NCBI GenBank assembly: GCA_030066135.1
Contig: JASJCD010000002.1
Coordinates: forward strand, 1 to 44,335
Direction: 5' to 3'
Origin: Desulfobacterales bacterium
GTDB lineage: Bacteria > Desulfobacterota > Desulfobacteria > Desulfobacterales > UBA5852
Length of the DNA stretch: 44,335 nucleotides
Positions 37,489-44,335 of the stretch are shown here, one piece after another. Numbering within the stretch: the stretch's first letter is position 1; each line of letters begins with the position of its first letter. The notes under the pieces were generated by a model. The model saw only the letters and a list, made by a program, of their open reading frames with translations. It ran no database searches and had not been told where the DNA came from. The position numbers and the translations under genes were made by a program.

Positions 37489-39225
37489 ATGCTTATATCC
37501 TTGATGGCTGACATTGGTCGACATGAGCAAAGCGCCATTCACAGAGGGCGCGTTCTATCCGCCCTCTGGCGGTTTGCGGGTCCCGAACGGATCGATCATT
37601 TCCTGATCCTGACCCTTTTGGTATTCGGTCTGAGTACCATACCGGCGCGCGCACTGGTGGAAACACACCCGCTGGCGCCACCCGATCTCGGCAGCCCGCG
37701 CAGCACGCTGGCTTATTTCACGCAACATATGAATCAGGCCTACCAGATCCAGCTCAGCGCTGGATTCGAGAGCCCGGAGGCCAGGGCACATATACAAAAG
37801 GCCGTCCGGGCCCTGGATCTAAGCGACGTGGCCCCGGCCGATCGCCAGGATGTCGGTTTCGAAACGGCCCTGCTCCTGAAGGAGATCCTGGACCGCCTCG
37901 ATCTGCCCTCCGAAAACGAAATTCCCGACGCGGCCTTGATGAATCTGGGGAAAATGACGCAATGGACCATCCCGCACACCGAGATCACCATGGCCGGCGC
38001 AACCGAAGGCCCCCGTATGGGCCAATTTCTCTTCAATCGCCAGACCGTTGATCGCATTCGTGTTTTTTTCGACCGTATCCGTGAGTTGCCCTACAAGGAG
38101 GGCGCGGCCGTCGGCATCTACGAAGACTATATTTTCAGCCCCGGTCCACTGATCCCCAATCGCCTGATCCAGGCTCTGCCCCAATGGGCCCATGTGGGCT
38201 ATTTAGAGCAAGCCGTCTGGCAGTGGTTTGGCGCCTTTCTGCTTCTGGTTATCGGTTCCGCGACCGTCATCATGGTCTTTCAATGGTCGCGCGGCGGTGC
38301 GGACGGCGCTGCGCAGCCTGCCCAAACAGTCCATTGGCGACGATTCGCTCCTCCTGTAACGCTTCTGATCGTCTCCGGCATTCTGCGCTATCTGGTGGAC
38401 GAACAGATCAATTTCACCGGCGCGGTCTTGGAATATCATACGCGGACCTTACGCCTCGTGCTCTTTCTCAGCGGCGCCTGGTTCATCCTGGTGGCCGGAC
38501 GGGTCGTCACCGAACTGATCGTGAACTCCCCCCGGCTCAGGCCTAAACACATCGATCCCAACCTGACGCGCCTCATTTGCAAGCTGTTGACCTGGGTGCT
38601 GCTGATTTTCCTGATCTGGAATGTGTCGGAATACCTGGGGCTCTCCTTTACGGCTGTCTTCGCCTCGGCCGGTATCGCCGGTATCGCCCTGGCACTGGCC
38701 GCCCGCGAAACCCTGGCCAATTTTTTCGGCGGAATCAGCATCCTCATGGACCGGCCTTTCAAGACCGGCGATTTCATCCTGCTCGAATCCGGCGAGCGCG
38801 GCATGGTGGTGAACGTGGGCATGCGCAGCACGCGCCTGCTGACCCGCGACGATATCCAGATCGCCATTCCCAACTCCATTATCACCAATACCAAGGTCAT
38901 CAACGAAAGTGCGCCCCAGCCGCGGTTTCGCATACGGATACAAGTGGGTGTGGCGTACGATTCTGATATTGACCACGTGGAGAAGGTCTTGCTGGCCATA
39001 GCGGGGGCCAACAAGCTGGTCTCCCCCACCCCGACGCCGCGGGTACGATTCCGGTCCTTCGGTGATTCGGCCCTGGACTTCGAGCTGCTCTGCTGGGCCC
39101 GCAGGCCCCACGACAAAGGCCGGCTGATCCACGAGCTCAACCAGGCGATCTTTAAGTCTTTCAAGGCCGAAGGCATCGAAATCCCCTTTCCCCAGCGTGA
39201 TGTGCACCTGATCAAAGGCGACTGA
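37489..39225 (+). CDS. MscS-family mechanosensitive ion channel with N-terminal extension
   Basis: Several TMs; FASAGIAGIALALAARETLANFFGGISILMDRPFKTGDFILLESGERGMVVNVGMRSTRLLTRDDIQIAIPNSIITNTKVIN. Confidence 0.93.
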   Translation: MLISLMADIGRHEQSAIHRGRVLSALWRFAGPERIDHFLILTLLVFGLSTIPARALVETHPLAPPDLGSPRSTLAYFTQHMNQAYQIQLSAGFESPEARAHIQKAVRALDLSDVAPADRQDVGFETALLLKEILDRLDLPSENEIPDAALMNLGKMTQWTIPHTEITMAGATEGPRMGQFLFNRQTVDRIRVFFDRIRELPYKEGAAVGIYEDYIFSPGPLIPNRLIQALPQWAHVGYLEQAVWQWFGAFLLLVIGSATVIMVFQWSRGGADGAAQPAQTVHWRRFAPPVTLLIVSGILRYLVDEQINFTGAVLEYHTRTLRLVLFLSGAWFILVAGRVVTELIVNSPRLRPKHIDPNLTRLICKLLTWVLLIFLIWNVSEYLGLSFTAVFASAGIAGIALALAARETLANFFGGISILMDRPFKTGDFILLESGERGMVVNVGMRSTRLLTRDDIQIAIPNSIITNTKVINESAPQPRFRIRIQVGVAYDSDIDHVEKVLLAIAGANKLVSPTPTPRVRFRSFGDSALDFELLCWARRPHDKGRLIHELNQAIFKSFKAEGIEIPFPQRDVHLIKGD

Positions 39226-39481
39226 TCCCGGACAGAATCTTCCGGTCTGGCACGGTCTGCAAGGTGGCGCCCGACAAAGCCCTTGCAAAGGCGGATCGGT
39301 GTGTATACATTTTTAGTCGTTCCAGTGTCCTCCCTTCCCAATAACCTTACTAGCTGAACGATGCGCACCCATGTCATCACGGTACGGTGGCGGCTCAGCC
39401 GATGCCGGGCCACCGCCGGCCGGGTGATAAAGAACGGCAGCCCTGCGTTGGCAGCCACTCGATCGCTAAAAGGAGCGGACC

Positions 39482-40969
39482 GTGTTTAAAAATCCTCTGT
39501 TGCTCATCGCTTTGGCCCTGACCGGAATGGTCGCCGGCTGGGGCATCATCGACAATGCCGGGCTGGCTGCCTTTGCCAAAACCATGACCGGCGCCATGTT
39601 CACCAGCCGCGGCTGGTTCGTGATGCTTTCGGCAAGCCTGCTTTTGCTCCTGTGCATCTGGCTGGCATTTTCCCGCTACGGCCAAATCAAGCTCGGCCGC
39701 GACGACGACGAACCCGAGTTTTCCACGATAAGCTGGCTGACCATGCTATTTGCCGCCGGTATGGGGGTGGGGCTGCTTTTCTTTGGCACGGCCGAGCCCC
39801 TTTCCCACTTTAAAATCGTGCGCGATTATACCGATGTGTTCGATGCCGCCGAACACTCCCTGTTTGTCACTCATTTCCACTGGGGTCTGCATGCCTGGGC
39901 CATCTATGCCGTCACCGGCCTGGTGATCGCCTATTTCAGTTTTCGCAAGGGCCAGCCCACCCTGGTGAGCGCTCCGATGCAGACCGTTTTCGGCCGGCGT
40001 ACCTGGACGAAGGGACTCGGCTGGTTCAGCGACCTTTTGGCCATCTATGCCATTGCCATCGGCATCGGCGGCTCCATCGCCATGGGCGTCTTCCAGATCC
40101 AGAGCGGGGTCGAGTCCCTTTTGGGCCTTGAGAACCCCGGTCTGTGGTTGGCACTGGTCATATTGGCGGTGCTGTGTATCGCTTACATCCTGCCGCTGAC
40201 GGTGGATCTGAGTAAGGGCATGGCAACCCTCTCCAACACGGCCATGGCCATTGCCGCCGGCCTGATGGTCTTCGTGCTGCTGACCGGCCCGACCTTCTAT
40301 CTCATGAACGGCATCACGGCATCCATCGGCACCTATTTCTCCCGGGTGGTGCCGCAGGGATTTCAGACCTACACCTTTTTCGACGAAAACGTGACCGCCT
40401 GGTTTCAGTCCTGGACCCTTACTTTCATGGTATGGTGGTTTGCCTGGTCGCCCTTTGTGGGGGTGTTCATCGCCCGCATCTCCAAAGGCCGCACCATCCG
40501 GGAATATCTTTTAGGGGTCGTGCTGGTGCCGACCTTTTTTTCGATATTCTGGTTCGGCGTCTTCGGCAGTGCCGGATTCTTCGGCGTGCTCGAGTTCGAC
40601 AGCGGCATTCTGGACGTGGTCGAGACCAATATCAACGACACCACTTTTTTTGTGTTGCGGCATCTGCCCATGACGACCATCACTGTTTTCGCCACCGTGG
40701 TGGCCGCTTTCCTCTTTGTTGTCACGAGCGTGGTCAGCGCCGCCTTCGTGCTCTCCATGTTCTCGATCGGCGGCGACCTGAATCCCCCGACGAAGATGAA
40801 ACTTGTCTGGGGCGTCATCCTGGGCGCCCTGGGATTGGTGATGATTCTGTCCAACAGCATCGACGCGGTCAAGAGCATCATCGGCCTGGCCGCCCTGCCC
40901 TTTATTTTCATCGTCCTTCTAATTACGGTTTGCCTGCTAAAGGCCCTTAAATCCGAGGAGACCCCATGA
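39482..40969 (+). CDS. BCCT-family (betaine/carnitine/choline) transporter
   Basis: MLFAAGMGVGLLFFGTAEPLSHF; WGLHAWAIYAVTGLVIAYFSFRKGQP; MVWWFAWSPFVGVFIARISKGRTIREY. GTG start with aaaaggagcgg RBS. Confidence 0.95.
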   Translation: MFKNPLLLIALALTGMVAGWGIIDNAGLAAFAKTMTGAMFTSRGWFVMLSASLLLLLCIWLAFSRYGQIKLGRDDDEPEFSTISWLTMLFAAGMGVGLLFFGTAEPLSHFKIVRDYTDVFDAAEHSLFVTHFHWGLHAWAIYAVTGLVIAYFSFRKGQPTLVSAPMQTVFGRRTWTKGLGWFSDLLAIYAIAIGIGGSIAMGVFQIQSGVESLLGLENPGLWLALVILAVLCIAYILPLTVDLSKGMATLSNTAMAIAAGLMVFVLLTGPTFYLMNGITASIGTYFSRVVPQGFQTYTFFDENVTAWFQSWTLTFMVWWFAWSPFVGVFIARISKGRTIREYLLGVVLVPTFFSIFWFGVFGSAGFFGVLEFDSGILDVVETNINDTTFFVLRHLPMTTITVFATVVAAFLFVVTSVVSAAFVLSMFSIGGDLNPPTKMKLVWGVILGALGLVMILSNSIDAVKSIIGLAALPFIFIVLLITVCLLKALKSEETP

Positions 40970-41070
40970 CCATCGCAGATTTGGTCGATACCTATCTCAA
41001 CGTCGGCGTGTTTGTCTTTATCGGCCTTCTGGTCTGGCTCTACTTCAAAAGTGACCCCGATGGCCGTTAG
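40966..41070 (+). CDS. 34-aa single-TM microprotein overlapping the BCCT stop codon (ATGA)
   Basis: MTIADLVDTYLNVGVFVFIGLLVWLYFKSDPDGR*; ATG inside ATGA of the BCCT stop; gaggag Shine-Dalgarno at 40955-40960; not in the supplied ORF track because it is short. Confidence 0.68.
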   Translation: MTIADLVDTYLNVGVFVFIGLLVWLYFKSDPDGR

Positions 41071-41322
41071 CAGCTACGGCCGCGGTCCCCAATGCCGGAT
41101 GCGACTGCGGAACGCAATCACCTGATCACTCAGGCGCCTGTCCGATGTACACGCTGCCGATAAGGCCCAAGACAACGTGGTGTTATCCCATGCCACTTTT
41201 CCGAAACAGTGTCGCTGATTACGGCCTTCCCGAGGCTGGCCGATGCTGCGTTCCCCCCCATCCCTGCTTGAACACCTCGAATCAGTGCATACCCATTACA
41301 AATTAAAAAATATAGGTCGAAC

Positions 41323-43029
41323 ATGGATGAGTTAACGCAGCTAGAAGAAACCCAACGCGAGATGGCCAGACTCCGTCAGGAATTGCGCGCCTGTCGGGAG
41401 ACCAGCGAGGCGCTGCGACAAAACGAAACCAAATACCGTCACCTGGTGGAGAAAGCCAACGAGGCCATCCTGGTGGCGCAGGACGGTTTTTTTCAATATG
41501 CCAACCCCAAGGCCGTAGAACTGTTCGGTCATCCACGGCAGGTGCTGACCACCCGGCCGCTGGCCTCCTTTGTTCACCCCGATGACCGCGAGATGGTGCA
41601 ACAAAGACATGCCGGGCGCACCCGGGGTGAAAATCTGCCGGAGACCTACGCCTTCCGCATCGTCCTTCCCAACAGCGCAACCCGGTGGGTCGAATTGAGG
41701 GTCAAACGCTTCACCTGGCATGGCCAGCCGGCCGCGCTTTGTTTCATCGCTGACATCACCCCGCGGATCCAAGCCGAAAAAAAATACCAGCGCGCCCTGG
41801 CCAGTCGCTTTGAAGGGTTCCTGATGCTCAGTAAGGAAAGGATTATCACGGAGGTCAACCAAGCCCTGCTGAAGATTTCCGGGTTCCGTACGAAAGACTT
41901 CATCGGACATCCGATCGACCAGTTCTACGCACGCGGCTCGGTTGATTTCTATTCGGCCAGCCCCGACCACTTCAGCTTCGAAGCCCTGTTTCGCGCCCGG
42001 GATGGCCGGCAGATTCCCATGCTCTTCAGCCGCAGCACGTTAAAGGATGAAAATGATCAAGCGACAGGCTTCATGTATTTTCTGACCGATCTGACCGACC
42101 TGAAAACCGCCCAGGAAGCCCTGCAGCGGGCGGAGCAGCGCTACCGCAGCATGTATCAAAACGCGCTGCAGGGCATGTTCCAGAGCCACCTGGCGGGCCA
42201 ACTGATCCGGGTCAATCCAGCCTTCGCCCGCATCCTCGGCTATGACTCCGTCGATGAGGTGCTTTCACTGCCCAGGGGAGCCAAAAGCTTTTACCGGCAT
42301 GCCGAAGACCGATCCCGGATGATTCGGGCCGTTCTCAAAAAAGGGGCGGTCACCAATCACGAATTGGAGCTCAAACGCAAGGACGGGCGACCGGTATGGG
42401 TGCTGGCCAATATCCGCCATATACGCGATGACAACGGGAAGATCATTCTCGAAGGCATGCTGGTAGACAACACCCATAAAAAATCGATGGAAACGGCCCT
42501 CAAGCGTGACCGCCGCAAATTCCGCGAGCTGGCGATCCACAACAACCTGACCGGGCTCTACAATACGCGCTACCTCTACCGGAAGCTCGATCAGATTATC
42601 GCCGAAAGCCATAGGATCCGGAGGCCGTTTTCTCTGGTTTTTATGGATATGGACAATTTCAAACAGGTGGTCGACACCTATGGCCACCTGAATGGCAGCC
42701 AGGCCCTCAAAGAAGTGGCCGCCACCATCAAAAGCTGCCTTCAAAAACCCTGTTTCGGCGTGGCCTACGGGGGGGACGAATTTGTCATCGTTCTGCCCGG
42801 ATACGATAAGTCACGGGCCCTGCGCAAGCTGGAGCAGATCCGCACCCGCATGGGCCAAACCCTTTATTTGACCCGGGCCGGTCTGCGGGTTCACCTGGGG
42901 GCCAGTTTCGGCGTGGCGACCTTTCCCGACGAGACGGATACCCGCGAGGGGCTTTTGGCGCTGGCCGACCAGGCCATGTTTCGGATCAAACAAACCGGCA
43001 AGGGGGCCATTGGCCAAGCCCCGCCCTGA
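41323..43029 (+). CDS. PAS-domain diguanylate cyclase (GGDEF)
   Basis: Three PAS-like segments; GGDEF domain with FGVAYGGDEFVIVLPGY; no EAL domain. Confidence 0.93.
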   Translation: MDELTQLEETQREMARLRQELRACRETSEALRQNETKYRHLVEKANEAILVAQDGFFQYANPKAVELFGHPRQVLTTRPLASFVHPDDREMVQQRHAGRTRGENLPETYAFRIVLPNSATRWVELRVKRFTWHGQPAALCFIADITPRIQAEKKYQRALASRFEGFLMLSKERIITEVNQALLKISGFRTKDFIGHPIDQFYARGSVDFYSASPDHFSFEALFRARDGRQIPMLFSRSTLKDENDQATGFMYFLTDLTDLKTAQEALQRAEQRYRSMYQNALQGMFQSHLAGQLIRVNPAFARILGYDSVDEVLSLPRGAKSFYRHAEDRSRMIRAVLKKGAVTNHELELKRKDGRPVWVLANIRHIRDDNGKIILEGMLVDNTHKKSMETALKRDRRKFRELAIHNNLTGLYNTRYLYRKLDQIIAESHRIRRPFSLVFMDMDNFKQVVDTYGHLNGSQALKEVAATIKSCLQKPCFGVAYGGDEFVIVLPGYDKSRALRKLEQIRTRMGQTLYLTRAGLRVHLGASFGVATFPDETDTREGLLALADQAMFRIKQTGKGAIGQAPP

Positions 43030-43148
43030 TTGGAAAGGAACCAGGGCCGGCCCGGCGGCAGTTGTTTTGCATTTTCGGCAGGCGTGGGCTATGATCCATG
43101 GCATTCGTCGATCGTTATGGCCCAACTAACGTCGATTGCCATTCGCCC

Positions 43149-44335
43149 ATGCACCTGTTTTCAATCCTTCACGTCTTCGGCACCCTGTTTCTGGTTACGG
43201 GCATCTCTATGGTGCTGCCGATCGTCTGTGCGCTGATTTTCCCTGAAGGCGATTTTTTCGCTCTTTTCGTATCCGCCGTCCTGACCCTGATGTTGGGCGC
43301 TCCGCTGTGGTGGTTTTTCCGGCAGCACCACGAACTCGCCATCCGCGACGGCATCTTTATCGCCGTTTTCGGATGGGTGGCGGTTTCCGCCCTGAGCGCC
43401 CTGCCGTTCATGATTCATGGGGCCATCCCGTCGTTCACCGACGCCTTTTTCGAGATGATGTCCGGCTACACCACCAGCGGGGCCACCATCCTGACCGATA
43501 TTGAAGTCGTGCCCCACGGTCTTCTGTTCTGGCGCAGCCAGACCCACCTGCTGGGGGGCATGGGCTTTTTGACCCTGACCGTCATTTTCCTGCCCCACGG
43601 CGTGGGCGGACAGCGCATCTTCCGGGCCGAATCTTCCCCCGGCCAGGTGATCACCAAGGAAAAATTCCACTCCCGCAACCGCGACACCATGGTCCGGCTG
43701 TGGATCATCTACATGGTCTTAAACGCCGCTGAGACGCTGCTTCTGTGCCTGGGGGGCATGCCCCTGTTCGACTCCCTCTGCCACTCCTTCGGCACCGTTT
43801 CCACCTCCGGCTATTCCCCCTGGAACGCCAGCATCGGGCACTATGACAACGCCTATTTCGACTGGGTCATCATTATATTCATGTTCCTGGGCGGCATGAC
43901 CTTCGTTCTTTTCTACCAGATGATCAAAGGCGACTGGCGGGGGCTGCGGATTAACACCGAGTTTCGCTGGTACGTTAGTTTCCTGCTTTTCTTCTGCGGG
44001 ATGGTGTCGTGGATATTGTGGCGGGAGAACACCTACAGCCTGATGGATGCCATCCGTTTCGGGACGTTTCAGGTCGTGAGCCTGCTGACCACCACCGGCT
44101 TCACCACGGCCGACTACGAGCAGTGGCCTCAGGCGGCCCAGATGTTCCTCTTTGCCGTATGCTTCATCGGGGCCTGTGCGGGCTCCACCACCAGCGGCAT
44201 CAAGATCGTCCATTACGTGGTGCTGTGCAAGTTCATGGCGGCCGCCGTCAAGAAAATCTTTCTGCAGCCCATGAGCGTCATCTCGGTGCGCCTGAACCAG
44301 CGCCCGGTAGACGATTCCATCATCCAGCTTTCGGT
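43149..44335 (+). CDS. TrkH-family potassium uptake protein, truncated by window end
   Basis: Open frame to the window edge: MHLFSILHVFGTLFLVTGISMVLPIVCALIF...MMSGYTTSGATILTDIE...HLLGGMGFLTLTVIFLP...FGTVSTSGYSPWN...VSLLTTTGFTTADYEQWP...GACAGSTTSGIKI. Absent from the ORF track because it has no stop. Confidence 0.93.
   Translation, partial: MHLFSILHVFGTLFLVTGISMVLPIVCALIFPEGDFFALFVSAVLTLMLGAPLWWFFRQHHELAIRDGIFIAVFGWVAVSALSALPFMIHGAIPSFTDAFFEMMSGYTTSGATILTDIEVVPHGLLFWRSQTHLLGGMGFLTLTVIFLPHGVGGQRIFRAESSPGQVITKEKFHSRNRDTMVRLWIIYMVLNAAETLLLCLGGMPLFDSLCHSFGTVSTSGYSPWNASIGHYDNAYFDWVIIIFMFLGGMTFVLFYQMIKGDWRGLRINTEFRWYVSFLLFFCGMVSWILWRENTYSLMDAIRFGTFQVVSLLTTTGFTTADYEQWPQAAQMFLFAVCFIGACAGSTTSGIKIVHYVVLCKFMAAAVKKIFLQPMSVISVRLNQRPVDDSIIQLS

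Noticed and set aside
39247-39260. tggcacggtctgca as a sigma-54 promoter for the BCCT gene
   Set aside because: GG to GC spacing is 10 instead of the required 12 positions.
41156-41163. GCCGATAA (sigma-28 -10-like) upstream of the GGDEF gene
   Set aside because: No TAAA-type -35 at the required 11-nt spacing (sequence there is cctgtccg).

Overview
This 44.3 kb GC-rich chromosomal window looks like it comes from a Desulfobacterota-type bacterium; that taxonomic guess is inference from protein styles. It carries about 30 ordinary-looking genes with no rRNA, tRNA, CRISPR or intact mobile element that I could see. Left to right: a MerR/B12-binding (CarH/LitR-like) regulator divergent from lon-ftsH; an aminotransferase divergent from proA; a TrpB2-type enzyme; a 2056-aa hybrid sensor kinase with three SBP_bac_3 domains; a membrane protein / PduO-type cobalamin adenosyltransferase / flavin-NAD(P)H reductase operon; a heme-binding chemoreceptor downstream of a tetraheme cytochrome c; thioesterase, rubrerythrin-like, AlkB-like monooxygenase and PGA-hydrolase genes; several conserved hypotheticals; ridA; an IscR-like Rrf2 regulator divergent from der-rarA; CBS and Usp proteins; a thiolase; and a stress/osmotic block (MscS, BCCT, GGDEF, TrkH). 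The observations I consider most worth testing are: (1) an 11-bp-phased array of TGTnnA direct repeats, matching the CarA/CarH operator half-site, between the B12-type regulator and lon-ftsH; (2) a 15/16 match to the sigma-28 promoter consensus upstream of the cytochrome/heme-chemoreceptor operon; (3) an unlisted 34-aa single-TM microprotein overlapping the BCCT stop codon (ATGA); (4) an adenosyltransferase/flavin-reductase pair overlapping by ATGA. All calls are by eye; no database search was run.
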